Assembly: GCA_905235555.1 (NCBI GenBank) | Contig: CAJOMD010000013.1 | Span: 1-46,501, forward strand | Direction: 5' to 3' | DNA from: an uncultured Eubacterium sp. | GTDB taxonomy: Bacteria > Bacillota > Clostridia > Lachnospirales > Lachnospiraceae | Length of the DNA: 46,501 bases | Shown: positions 26,487 through 35,415 of the stretch, piece after piece | Numbering within the stretch: position 1 is the first letter of the stretch | Layout: the number at the start of each line of letters is the position of its first letter | The notes under the pieces: model-generated | Told to the model about the DNA's origin: nothing | Seen by the model: the letters and a program-made list of their open reading frames with translations, nothing else | The model's database searches: none | Translations under genes and position numbers: made by a program

Positions 26487-28487
26487 ATGGAAGAAAGATA
26501 CACACTAGTAATTGAAAAAGCAAATGAAATATTAAATGAAACAGCAGTGGACAGTCAATTTAAATCGTACTTTGAAGCCGTGGCTAAACTAATTCTTTTA
26601 ATTGATGAGATTAAGGAAAAGAAAGATGCAGGTTTCTTTGATGAGGGCACATTGGAAGAATTAGAAACTTTTAATAAAAAGTTATACGAAGAGATAGAGC
26701 TTGAAAACTATAAGTCTAGTTTTGCAAACCCTACATATGCAGTGAATACTTTGGGCAAGGAGTATGGTCAGATGCTTTGCTACGTTTATGCATCCCTACG
26801 TTCAGGAATAATGAATATGTTTGAGGGTGACTTAGAAGTTGCTTTGATTAGATGTGAACTAGCAATTGAGATTTATAGTCTGTTTGAGGATGAAGAGGGA
26901 CTAACACCTGAAAACTTGAAAGACATTATATACACATTTGAGAGAGATAATTCTGAAATTTTTATGGATGTGGTTTTGGGAAGCACTGTAGACCCAAGTA
27001 AAGACAGAGTGGCAAAGATTATTACAGAAAGTGATCATAGTGATATTAGATATCTTTACAAATACGGAAACCACATTGGTGATAATGAAATTAAGATGGC
27101 TAAGTTTTTAAATACACTTAGCGATGAGAAGATAGATGAGATTGCAAGTCTTTATACTGAAGGTTACAGAAGAGGGTTTGTAGCCACAGGGAAAGACTTA
27201 TCAATCAAGAGTAACGTACAGTTAATGTATGTGCTTGGTTTTGAAAGAATTGTTAAGGCTGCTATTAAGCGTTTTGCAGATATGGGACTTAAGCCAGTTA
27301 TCGGTCATTACGATTACCAATCTACAGATATGAATAAGCAGTATGCTTTTGATCATAAGCAAGATTCAGCATTATTCTTTGATAAGGCTTACATGAAAAG
27401 AAAACTAGAAACTGTGACAGCAGCTTACGAGAGTAGAAAAGAATTGGCTTCTCAGATGGCTGGTCCAGCTAGACTAGAAATCTTTGGAGAGAAACCTTTT
27501 GAGCCAGAGAGCACACCAGAGGCTATCAAGTTTACGCCAGAGCAGCAGGAGTTGACAGCCCAGTATCAGACAGAGTTTACAAAAATTGTTAGAACATATA
27601 TTAAGGGTGAGGAGAGAAGTTTTACTATCATCTCATTCCCTATTCCAGAGTTTGGAGACAACTTTGAAGAATTCTTCCACGAGACAGTAAAGATTAACAG
27701 TCTTGATACTGAAAAGTATGGAAAAGTTCAACAAGTACTTATTGATGCTTTGGACAAGGCAGAGTTTGTGCACATAACTGGTAGAGGAAACAACAAGACA
27801 GATTTTACAGTGGCAATGCATGAGATGAATGACCCAACTAAGGAGACAAACTTTGAAAACTGTTTGGCGGATGTAAATATTCCTTTGGGCGAGGTATTCA
27901 CATCTCCTAGACTTAAAGGTACAAACGGACTACTTCATGTAAGTTCAGTTTATTTGAAAGGCTTAAACTTTAAAGAATTGGAGATTGAGTTTGAAGATGG
28001 AATGATCAAAGATTACAGATGCCAGAACTTTGACTCGCTTGATGAAAACAAAAACTACTTCAAAGAAAATGTAATGTTCAATCACGAGACTTTGCCTATT
28101 GGTGAGTTTGCTATTGGAACAAACACCACAGCGTACGTGATTGCAAACAAATATGATTGTATATACAAACTTCCTATTTTGATAGTAGAGAAGATGGGAC
28201 CTCACTTTGCAGTGGGCGATACATGTTTCAGTTTCCAGGAAGATATGGAGACATTTAATCCAGACGGCAAGCAGATAGTGGCCAGAGAAAACGAAGTATC
28301 AGCGCTACGTAAGACTGACATCTCTAAAGCATACTTTGGCTGCCACACGGATGTCACTATCCCATACGATGAATTGGGAGATATAGTAGCTATCACAAAA
28401 GATGGTGATGAAATTAAGATTATTGAGCAGGGAAGATTTGTACTAGAAGGAACAGAATTACTAAACGAAGCGTTGGATGAAGCGTAG
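26487..28487 (+). CDS. M29 family aminopeptidase with a long N-terminal extension
   Basis: The C-terminal half (about 365-660) is an aminopeptidase T/AmpS-type M29 metallopeptidase. The two-metal ligands appear conserved: Glu469 in GEVFTSP, Glu540 in PIGEFAIGTN, His573 in GPHFAVGD, and His620 and Asp622 in CHTDVTIP. These enzymes remove N-terminal residues using Co/Zn and act in the cytoplasm; no signal peptide is seen. The 666-residue chain is much longer than the usual 400 or so: about 340 N-terminal residues, mostly helical and acidic, have no domain I recognise. GAGAGGA precedes the ATG. Its place between a membrane protein gene and purE gives no clear pathway link. Confidence 0.82.
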   Translation: MEERYTLVIEKANEILNETAVDSQFKSYFEAVAKLILLIDEIKEKKDAGFFDEGTLEELETFNKKLYEEIELENYKSSFANPTYAVNTLGKEYGQMLCYVYASLRSGIMNMFEGDLEVALIRCELAIEIYSLFEDEEGLTPENLKDIIYTFERDNSEIFMDVVLGSTVDPSKDRVAKIITESDHSDIRYLYKYGNHIGDNEIKMAKFLNTLSDEKIDEIASLYTEGYRRGFVATGKDLSIKSNVQLMYVLGFERIVKAAIKRFADMGLKPVIGHYDYQSTDMNKQYAFDHKQDSALFFDKAYMKRKLETVTAAYESRKELASQMAGPARLEIFGEKPFEPESTPEAIKFTPEQQELTAQYQTEFTKIVRTYIKGEERSFTIISFPIPEFGDNFEEFFHETVKINSLDTEKYGKVQQVLIDALDKAEFVHITGRGNNKTDFTVAMHEMNDPTKETNFENCLADVNIPLGEVFTSPRLKGTNGLLHVSSVYLKGLNFKELEIEFEDGMIKDYRCQNFDSLDENKNYFKENVMFNHETLPIGEFAIGTNTTAYVIANKYDCIYKLPILIVEKMGPHFAVGDTCFSFQEDMETFNPDGKQIVARENEVSALRKTDISKAYFGCHTDVTIPYDELGDIVAITKDGDEIKIIEQGRFVLEGTELLNEALDEA

Positions 28488-28551
28488 ATTAGTAAAAAAT
28501 GAAAATTAAGTATTGTAAATATTTAAAATAAATGGAAAAGAGGAAATGAAA

Positions 28552-29034
28552 ATGGCAAAAGTAGGAATAGTTATGGGCAGCGATTCAGATATGCCTGTTA
28601 TGGAGAAAGCAGCAGCATTTCTAGACGAGATGGGAATTGATTACGAGATGAGAATTATCTCAGCGCACAGAGAACCAGACATCTTCTTTGACTGGGCAAA
28701 GAATGCTAAGGACAATGGAATGAAAGTTATTATAGCTGGCGCAGGAAAGGCAGCGCACTTGCCAGGTATGTGTGCAGCATTGTTCCCATTACCAGTTATA
28801 GGAATTCCGATGAAAACTTCAGACTTGGGTGGTGTAGATTCACTATACTCAATAGTTCAGATGCCTTCAGGTGTTCCTGTGGCTACAGTAGCTATAAACG
28901 GCGGACTTAACGCTGGCATATTGGCTGCAAAGATTTTGGCTACTGAAGATGACGAATTATTATGTAAACTAGAGGCATATGCAGAAAATATGAAAAAAGA
29001 AGTAATGGCAAAGGATGAAGCACTAAACAAATAG
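28552..29034 (+). CDS. purE: N5-carboxyaminoimidazole ribonucleotide mutase
   Basis: PurE class I rearranges N5-CAIR to CAIR. The chain of 160 residues has GSDSDMPVM for phosphate binding, the active-site ISAHREPD segment, AGAGKAAHLPGM and INGGLNAG. ATG codons occur at 28546 and 28552; AGAGGA is only one base from the first but seven from the second, so 28552 is chosen. purK, the partner that makes N5-CAIR, is not in the window. It is followed by purM, purN and purD, forming a compact purine group. Confidence 0.95.
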   Translation: MAKVGIVMGSDSDMPVMEKAAAFLDEMGIDYEMRIISAHREPDIFFDWAKNAKDNGMKVIIAGAGKAAHLPGMCAALFPLPVIGIPMKTSDLGGVDSLYSIVQMPSGVPVATVAINGGLNAGILAAKILATEDDELLCKLEAYAENMKKEVMAKDEALNK

Positions 29035-29095
29035 TCCATCAGTTGTTTGAGATGATGAGGCTTGCTCATCAAATAATTATAAAGCGAGGAAAGAA

Positions 29096-30124
29096 ATGGA
29101 TTACAAGAGTTCAGGAGTAGATATTGAAGCGGGGTACAAATCAGTAGAACTAATGAAAGCTAGCATCAAGGAGACAATGAGACCTGAGGTGCTAGGTGGA
29201 ATTGGTGGATTTGCAGGAGCATTTGATTTGTCTAAAGTAAAGGAAATGGATGATCCAGTGCTTTTATCTGGAACAGACGGATGTGGAACAAAGGTAAAGT
29301 TAGCATTTGTAATGGATAAGCACGATACTATAGGAATAGATGCAGTGGCAATGTGTGTAAATGACATTGCTTGTTCTGGTGGAGAGCCATTATTCTTCCT
29401 AGACTATATTGCATGCGGTAAAAACTACCCAGAAAAAATAGCCACTATAGTGAGTGGTGTGGCAGAAGGATGTAAGCAGTCTGGTGCAGCATTAGTGGGC
29501 GGTGAGACAGCAGAGCACCCTGGTTTGATGCCAGAGGATGATTACGATTTGGCTGGCTTTGCCGTGGGTGTAGTTGATAGAAAAGATTTAATTACTGGCG
29601 AGAACATTAAGCCTGGTGATAAGCTTATCGGTATTGCATCTACAGGCGTTCACTCAAACGGTTTCTCTTTGGTACGTAAAGTGTTTGATATGACTAAAGA
29701 GTCACTAGATACTTACTACGATGAACTAGGAACTACTTTGGGCGAGGCATTGATTGCACCTACTCGCATATATGTTAAGGCTCTTAAGAATGTGAAGGAT
29801 GCTGGTATTACTGTTAAGGGTTGTAGCCACATTACTGGCGGTGGTTTTTACGAAAACATCCCTCGTATGCTTCCAGACGGAGTTAAGGCTATCGTAAACA
29901 AGAATAGCTACGACATTCCACCTATCTTTGGTCTGCTTCAAAGAGAAGGCGGAATAGATGAAGAGATGATGTATGCTACTTACAATATGGGACTTGGAAT
30001 GATTATTGCTGTGGACGAGGCTGACGTAAATAAGGCTATAGCAGCTATAGAAGCGGCTGGAGATAAGGCTTACGAAGTTGGACACATAGAAGCTGGCCAA
30101 AAAGAAGCAGTGCTAGTAGATTAG
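29096..30124 (+). CDS. purM: phosphoribosylformylglycinamidine cyclo-ligase (AIR synthetase)
   Basis: PurM closes FGAM to AIR with ATP, using the product of PurL. The 342 residues show DYKSSGVDIEAGYK at the start, GIGGFAGAF, LSGTDGCGTKVKLA, GGETAEHPG and HITGGGFYENIPRML, all typical of the family. GCGAGGA precedes the ATG. A 7-bp hairpin (29053-29059 with 29065-29071) lies in the 61-base gap after purE; it lacks a T-run and may be an RNA processing or stability element. Confidence 0.96.
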   Translation: MDYKSSGVDIEAGYKSVELMKASIKETMRPEVLGGIGGFAGAFDLSKVKEMDDPVLLSGTDGCGTKVKLAFVMDKHDTIGIDAVAMCVNDIACSGGEPLFFLDYIACGKNYPEKIATIVSGVAEGCKQSGAALVGGETAEHPGLMPEDDYDLAGFAVGVVDRKDLITGENIKPGDKLIGIASTGVHSNGFSLVRKVFDMTKESLDTYYDELGTTLGEALIAPTRIYVKALKNVKDAGITVKGCSHITGGGFYENIPRMLPDGVKAIVNKNSYDIPPIFGLLQREGGIDEEMMYATYNMGLGMIIAVDEADVNKAIAAIEAAGDKAYEVGHIEAGQKEAVLVD

Positions 30125-30187
30125 TGAGTAAAAATAATAACGAAACACTCGTTATACAAACATTTTTTAAGTTTTGAAAGGGTCAAA

Positions 30188-30775
30188 ATGAGATTTGGAG
30201 TTTTAGTTTCTGGTGGTGGCACAAACTTGCAAGCCATTATGGATGCAATGGATGCTGGAAAGATTACAAACGCCACACTGGAAGTTGTAATAAGTAATAA
30301 AAAAGATGCTTACGCGCTGGAGCGCGCTAAAAATAAAAATATAGAAGCAGTGGCGGTCTCACCTAAAGATTATGAGACTAGAGATGAATTTAACAAAGCA
30401 CTTCTAGATACAATCGATAGTTACAATCTAGATTTGATAGTGCTAGCAGGATTTTTAGTAGTACTTCCTGCAGAACTTGTAAAAAAGTATGAGAACAAAA
30501 TAATAAACATTCATCCATCGCTTATTCCTTCATTTTGTGGAGATGGCTTCTATGGATTAAAAGTTCATGAGAAGGCTTTGGAGCGTGGCGTAAAGATAAC
30601 AGGTGCCACAGTGCACTTCGTGGATGAAGGCACAGACACAGGCCCTATCATCAAACAAAAGGCGGTGGCGGTCAGAGAAGACGATACGCCTGAAACATTA
30701 CAGAGACGTGTTATGGAAGAGGCCGAGTGGCAAATTCTTCCTGAAGTAATAAACGAATTAGCAAATAAGCAGTAG
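30188..30775 (+). CDS. purN: phosphoribosylglycinamide formyltransferase
   Basis: PurN formylates GAR with 10-formyltetrahydrofolate. The 195-residue protein starts with VSGGGTNLQAIMD and contains the catalytic Asn-His pair in NIHPSLIPSF and the Asp in EGTDTGPI. It is of normal length. The 63-base gap before it holds a weak 7-bp hairpin (30137-30143 with 30149-30155), and a GAAAGG site lies before the ATG. Confidence 0.95.
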   Translation: MRFGVLVSGGGTNLQAIMDAMDAGKITNATLEVVISNKKDAYALERAKNKNIEAVAVSPKDYETRDEFNKALLDTIDSYNLDLIVLAGFLVVLPAELVKKYENKIINIHPSLIPSFCGDGFYGLKVHEKALERGVKITGATVHFVDEGTDTGPIIKQKAVAVREDDTPETLQRRVMEEAEWQILPEVINELANKQ

Positions 30776-30815
30776 GCTAAAAAACAAATAGAAAAAACAA
30801 AGCGAGGAGAAAAGA

Positions 30816-32078
30816 TTGAAAGTATTAATAGTAGGAAGTGGCGGACGTGAGCATGCTATAGCAGCATCAGTAGCAAAGAGTCCAAAGGTTGACATGATTT
30901 ACTGTGCACCAGGTAATGCTGGTATAGGTCAGATAGCAGAGTGCGTAGATATCGGAGCAATGGAGTTCGATAAACTAGTGGACTTTGCAAAGGAAAAAGA
31001 AATTGATTTAACGGTTATCGGAATGGACGATCCACTAGTGGGTGGCGTTGTTGATAAGTTTGAAGAAGCTGGACTTAGAGTGTTTGGCCCAAGAAAGAAC
31101 GCAGCTATTTTAGAAGGTTCAAAGGCATTTTCAAAAGATTTGATGAAGAAGTACAATATTCCAACAGCAGGATATGAAAACTTTGACTCACCAGAGGAAG
31201 CAATGAAATATCTAGAGACTGCAAAGATGCCAATCGTACTTAAGGCAGACGGATTAGCCCTCGGCAAAGGAGTGTTGATTTGTAAGACACGAGAAGAGGC
31301 TATGGAAGGCGTTAAGACTTTAATGCTTGATAAGAAATTTGGCGAAGCCGGAAATACTATAGTAGTGGAAGAATTTATGACTGGCAAAGAGGTTTCAGTT
31401 CTTTCATTCGTGGATGGAAAGACTATAAAGATTATGACTTCAGCGCAGGACCACAAGCGCGCCAAAGACGGTGACCAAGGACTTAACACTGGTGGAATGG
31501 GAACATTCTCGCCTAGTCCTTTCTACACAGACGATGTGGACGAGTTTTGTAAAAAATATATCTACCAGGCATCAGTGGATGCGATGAGCCAAGAGGGTAG
31601 ACCGTTTACAGGAATCATATTCTTTGGCTTAATGTTAACAGAGGATGGACCAAAAGTTCTAGAGTACAATGCTAGATTTGGTGATCCTGAAGCACAGGTA
31701 GTGTTACCAAGAATGAAAAATGATATAATAGACGTGTTTGAGGCGTGCATAGACGGAAAACTTGATGAGATTGATCTCGAGTTTGAAGATAATGCTGCAG
31801 TATGCGTGGTGCTAGCAAGTGATGGATATCCAGTTTCATACGAAAAAGGATTCGAGATAAAAGGTCTTGAACAGTTCGACGGAAAAGATGGATACTATGT
31901 ATTCCACGCAGGCACAAAACTAGATGATGGCAAAATCGTGACAAATGGTGGAAGAGTGTTAGGAGTGACAGCTAAAGGCGACACATTAAAAGAAGCTAGA
32001 GCAAACGCTTACGAAGCTACAAAGCTAATCGATTTTGATAACAAATATATGAGAACAGACATAGGAAAAGAATTATAA
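30816..32078 (+). CDS. purD: phosphoribosylamine-glycine ligase
   Basis: PurD ligates glycine to phosphoribosylamine to give GAR, the substrate of PurN. The 420 residues form an ATP-grasp enzyme: VGSGGREHAIA at the start, GPRKNAAILEGSKAFSKD, KADGLALGKGV in the ATP-binding lobe, and EYNARFGDPEAQ carrying metal ligands. The start is UUG at 30816 with GAGGAG just upstream; translation from there gives the normal N-terminus and no nearby ATG would. It is the last nucleotide gene of the array. Confidence 0.95.
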   Translation: MKVLIVGSGGREHAIAASVAKSPKVDMIYCAPGNAGIGQIAECVDIGAMEFDKLVDFAKEKEIDLTVIGMDDPLVGGVVDKFEEAGLRVFGPRKNAAILEGSKAFSKDLMKKYNIPTAGYENFDSPEEAMKYLETAKMPIVLKADGLALGKGVLICKTREEAMEGVKTLMLDKKFGEAGNTIVVEEFMTGKEVSVLSFVDGKTIKIMTSAQDHKRAKDGDQGLNTGGMGTFSPSPFYTDDVDEFCKKYIYQASVDAMSQEGRPFTGIIFFGLMLTEDGPKVLEYNARFGDPEAQVVLPRMKNDIIDVFEACIDGKLDEIDLEFEDNAAVCVVLASDGYPVSYEKGFEIKGLEQFDGKDGYYVFHAGTKLDDGKIVTNGGRVLGVTAKGDTLKEARANAYEATKLIDFDNKYMRTDIGKEL

Positions 32079-32104
32079 AATTCAGATAAAGGAGACCATT
32101 TAAA

Positions 32105-33751
32105 ATGAAAAGTCTAAAGAGATTACTAATTGCAATGATTGCGCTTACATTTGTATTTGCTTCAGCCCAAGTTTCAGTAAAGGCTGCCAGTGATACAGAT
32201 TTAAAAACTATGCAAGTGTATAGTGTGGATACAGCTGGGGTAAAAAAACAACTTAAGTTTAAATTTAAACCAACCACCTATAAGTATGATTTTATAGTAA
32301 AATCCACTTGTACTAGAATAGAAATTTTGGTTACTACTAATAATCCAGCATCTACAGCAGTGGTAGATAAAGAAGCAGTAAACACAAGAATGGATACTGG
32401 AAAAAACAAGACTACAGTAACAGTGACCGCTCCAAACGGCGCAAAGCAAGTTTACAAACTAAACACTACAAAACTTAAACCATCAGAGGATGCTAATTAT
32501 GAAGAGGGTGGCAAAGCTGCTAAAAAATCATCTTCTAATAAGAAAAAAGCTGGCAAAAAATCTGCTAAAGTAGAAATGGATGGCAAGGAATATAAGATCA
32601 CTTCTTTCTCAAAGAAAGATATTCCTAGAGGATTTGTAAAGACAACAGCCAGCTACAAAGGCAAAAAGTACGATGCTATCAAGGGTAAAGAAAAAGACTT
32701 AACAGCATTTTACTTGGTAGGCTCTGATGGCGAAGGATTCTGTATATACGATAATGATGCAAAAAAATTCTACATTATGAATAATGTGAGAGTAAAAAGT
32801 AGAATGTATACTATTGTTGAGCCTGAAAAGCCAGACGATATCTTAAAAAATTACGATACTAAGACTATCAAGATTGATGGACAGAAGGTAAAAGCATGGG
32901 TTTTGGACGAAGAGAAAGAAATGTTCTTTGTCTATGCTATGAATTGGGATGGAGAGACATCTCTATACACATATGACGACATCGAAAAATGTATGCAAAG
33001 ATACCTGATTGATAACGATGTTAATAGTCAGATTGAAGCAGCTAATCAGGCATATGATAATATGAAGGAAAGAAAGAATGCTTTGACTAAAAAGTACAAT
33101 ATCTTCCGCTATGTTATTATTGGAATGGCAGTACTAATCATTATCTTAATATTCTTGCTAATTCACAGCAAACTTAATAAGAAGGAAAAGAAGATTAAAG
33201 CTGAAGAATTTGTGACAGCAGGTATGGGTGAAGATAATCCTGATAACGATAACCAAAAGAACGAAAAGGATGAAGAAGAACCAGACGAAGACGATATAGA
33301 CGCAATCCCAGTTGACACTCCACCAATAGAAGAAGATATGGATGCGGTGGAAACTGAAGATGATATTTTGGACTTGGACGCTGACGATATGGAAGAGCCT
33401 ATAGAAGAAACTCACAAGAAAAAGAGGGACTTCGGCAAACATCACGACGGATATGGTGATGAGCCAACCTTTGGCACAGACAAAGAATCTACAGAAGGTT
33501 TCTACGGTGGAGAAATAAATTCAGAGGACGAAGTGCTAGTGGACTTGTCAAAAGATGATGGACCAGAGTTAGCAGAACCAATTGAGAACATAGCAGACAA
33601 GAGAGAAATTGTTGATACGTCTGAGATTGATGTTGAAAGTTTGAATGAACCGGAAGATTTGAAGAGTACACTTAAATCAATGCTTCAATCAGACGATGAA
33701 GAAGACGAGCCAGATGAAGACAACGATTTTGAATTTATCGATTTAGACTAA
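32105..33751 (+). CDS. membrane protein with extracellular cadherin-like domain and acidic cytoplasmic tail
   Basis: The protein has a signal peptide (about 1-27), an extracellular cadherin-like beta-sandwich (about 30-125; DLKTMQVYSVD, VTVTAPNGAKQVYKL), a Lys/Ser linker (about 135-155), a second unassigned folded region (about 157-305), a charged helical stretch, and one membrane helix (about 336-358). About 185 intracellular residues follow, dominated by Asp and Glu and probably disordered. Such a layout suggests an outside-to-inside connector, but no enzymatic or signalling domain is visible, so function is not claimed. GGAGA lies before the ATG and purD ends 26 bases upstream; a hairpin follows the gene. 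Confidence 0.65.
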   Translation: MKSLKRLLIAMIALTFVFASAQVSVKAASDTDLKTMQVYSVDTAGVKKQLKFKFKPTTYKYDFIVKSTCTRIEILVTTNNPASTAVVDKEAVNTRMDTGKNKTTVTVTAPNGAKQVYKLNTTKLKPSEDANYEEGGKAAKKSSSNKKKAGKKSAKVEMDGKEYKITSFSKKDIPRGFVKTTASYKGKKYDAIKGKEKDLTAFYLVGSDGEGFCIYDNDAKKFYIMNNVRVKSRMYTIVEPEKPDDILKNYDTKTIKIDGQKVKAWVLDEEKEMFFVYAMNWDGETSLYTYDDIEKCMQRYLIDNDVNSQIEAANQAYDNMKERKNALTKKYNIFRYVIIGMAVLIIILIFLLIHSKLNKKEKKIKAEEFVTAGMGEDNPDNDNQKNEKDEEEPDEDDIDAIPVDTPPIEEDMDAVETEDDILDLDADDMEEPIEETHKKKRDFGKHHDGYGDEPTFGTDKESTEGFYGGEINSEDEVLVDLSKDDGPELAEPIENIADKREIVDTSEIDVESLNEPEDLKSTLKSMLQSDDEEDEPDEDNDFEFIDLD

Positions 33752-33777
33752 TCATTTAATAATAAATATACATTAAA

Positions 33778-33808
33778 ACGGATTGCACATTTAAAATGTG
33801 CAATTCGT
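33778..33808 (+). terminator. hairpin between the cadherin-like gene and radA
   Basis: Thirteen pairs (33778-33790 with 33796-33808, one of them G-U) enclose a five-base loop, followed by ATCTTTT. The T-run is short. It may terminate the long array partly and let some transcription pass into radA, whose ribosome site begins 10 bases later. Confidence 0.5.
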
Positions 33809-33829
33809 ATCTTTTAAAGGGGTAAAAAT

Positions 33830-35179
33830 ATGGCTAAAGAGAAAAACTTATTTTATTGTACAGAGTGCGGCAACGAGCAAACCACATGGTTTGGCGTATG
33901 TCCTGCGTGTCATGCGGGAGGAACATGTGCAGAGGCTCCAACTTCCAAGAAGAAAGCGCACGCTCACAAAAGTTTATTAGTAAACGACCCAGTTACCATA
34001 AACGAGGTGACTGCAAAGGATGAAGAGAGAATTACCACAGGCTTTAGTGAACTAGACCGTGTATTGGGCGGTGGAATAGTGCCAGGTGGTTTAGTGCTAG
34101 TGGGTGGAGATCCAGGCATTGGAAAATCCACTCTTCTTTTGCAAGTGTGCCAAAATATGGCAAACAGTGGGCTCAATGTTTTATACATTTCAGGTGAGGA
34201 GTCTTTGAAGCAGATTAGACTTCGCGCAAACCGCATGGGAGATTTCAGCGACAGTTTAAAACTTTTGTCTGAGACTAATCTTGAGACTATAGAAGCTACA
34301 GTGTTGGATCAAAAGCCGGACGCAGTGGTGGTTGATTCTATCCAGACTATGTATAGAGAAGATATAGGCACAGCTCCTGGTAGTGTGGGACAAGTAAGAG
34401 AGTCTACTAATTCTTTGATGCAGCTGGCTAAGGGCGAGAACATTCCTATTTTTATAGTAGGACACGTTACCAAAGAGGGAACAGTGGCAGGCCCTAGAAT
34501 GCTAGAGCATATGGTAGATACTGTTCTATACTTTGAGGGAGATAAACAGGCAGTATACAGAATTATTCGCGGAGTTAAAAACCGTTTTGGTTCAACCAAT
34601 GAGATAGGTGTTTTCGAGATGAGAAACGATGGACTTAACCAAGTCCTTAATCCGTCGGAATATATGCTAGAAGGCAGAGCCAAAGATGCATCGGGTACAG
34701 TGGTTGCATGTCTGATGGAAGGTACAAGGCCAATGCTAGTTGAAATACAAGCCCTACTTTCTCGCACAAACTTTGGGCAGCCTAGAAGAACAGCAGTGGG
34801 TACGGATTACAACAGAGTAAACTTGCTTATGGCAGTTATAGAAAAGCGTATTGGACTTCAAATGGCAGATTACGATGCGTATGTAAATATCGCAGGCGGA
34901 ATGAAAGTGAATGAACCAGCGCTTGACCTTGCACTTGTTATGGCATTTATCAGTAGCTTTAAAAATAGAGTGATAAGTCCAGACACCATAGTCTTTGGCG
35001 AGGTAGGATTGGCCGGAGAGGTGAGAGCCATATCTCAGGCAGAGCAGCGAGTGGCCGAAGCCAAAAAGTTAGGATTTAAAAAAGTGATAATGCCGGCAGT
35101 TTCTTTAAAGAATATAAAAGAAGATGGAATAGAGTTAGTTGGTGTTAATAATATAAAAGAAGCGAGTGAACAGATATAA
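33830..35179 (+). CDS. radA: DNA repair protein RadA
   Basis: RadA is a RecA-like ATPase that processes recombination intermediates and drives branch migration. The 449 residues contain an N-terminal zinc finger (YCTECGNEQ then CPACHAGGTC), the Walker A motif GGDPGIGKSTLL (about 98-109), the family-specific KNRFG motif and a C-terminal Lon-like domain (about 275-449). AAGGGG lies before the ATG at 33830; an ORF starting at 33798 in another frame is not supported. A strong terminator follows. Confidence 0.96.
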   Translation: MAKEKNLFYCTECGNEQTTWFGVCPACHAGGTCAEAPTSKKKAHAHKSLLVNDPVTINEVTAKDEERITTGFSELDRVLGGGIVPGGLVLVGGDPGIGKSTLLLQVCQNMANSGLNVLYISGEESLKQIRLRANRMGDFSDSLKLLSETNLETIEATVLDQKPDAVVVDSIQTMYREDIGTAPGSVGQVRESTNSLMQLAKGENIPIFIVGHVTKEGTVAGPRMLEHMVDTVLYFEGDKQAVYRIIRGVKNRFGSTNEIGVFEMRNDGLNQVLNPSEYMLEGRAKDASGTVVACLMEGTRPMLVEIQALLSRTNFGQPRRTAVGTDYNRVNLLMAVIEKRIGLQMADYDAYVNIAGGMKVNEPALDLALVMAFISSFKNRVISPDTIVFGEVGLAGEVRAISQAEQRVAEAKKLGFKKVIMPAVSLKNIKEDGIELVGVNNIKEASEQI

Positions 35180-35195
35180 TATTATTTAATTGTTA

Positions 35196-35242
35196 AAAAA
35201 CAGTTGTACGAACGATTCAAGTGAATACAACTGTTTTTCTTT
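35196..35242 (+). terminator. intrinsic terminator of radA
   Basis: Perfect 13-bp arms (35196-35208 and 35226-35238) with a 17-base loop end in TTTTTCTTTT. It closes the long + strand run. Confidence 0.85.
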
Positions 35243-35252
35243 TAGCAAATAA

Positions 35253-35283
35253 AAAAGAAACTATCTGTTAGATAGTTTCTTTT
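35253..35283 (-). terminator. intrinsic terminator of tRNA-Trp
   Basis: Arms of 14 bp (35253-35266 and 35270-35283) with a three-base loop lie just downstream of the minus-strand tRNA. On that strand the hairpin is followed by a run of six T. Its + strand face also ends in TTTT, so it could stop transcription from both sides. Confidence 0.8.
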
Positions 35284-35286
35284 GAG

Positions 35287-35357
35287 CAGGGGCGGTAGGA
35301 ATCGAACCCACCTCTGGAGTTTTGGAGACTCTTATTCTACCGATGAACTACGCCCCT
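35287..35357 (-). tRNA. tRNA-Trp (anticodon CCA)
   Basis: The minus strand folds as a complete cloverleaf of 71 bases: acceptor AGGGGCG/CGCCCCT, D arm with ATCGGTA loop, anticodon loop CTCCAAA giving CCA, four-base variable loop and T arm with TTCGATT. The anticodon stem has one A-C mismatch at its outer end. The 3' CCA is not encoded. It stands alone, with its own promoter and terminator. Confidence 0.95.
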
Positions 35358-35379
35358 AAGCGCTTAAATGCACTAGTTA

Positions 35380-35409
35380 TTTATATCACAAATCTTAGAG
35401 GGTTGTCAA
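35380..35409 (-). promoter_or_regulatory. promoter of tRNA-Trp
   Basis: On the minus strand a perfect TTGACA (35409-35404) and TATAAA (35385-35380) are 18 bases apart, placing the start about 15 bases before the tRNA. It lies in the 58-base gap after the ATPase stop codon. Confidence 0.8.
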
Positions 35410-35415
35410 ATAAAA

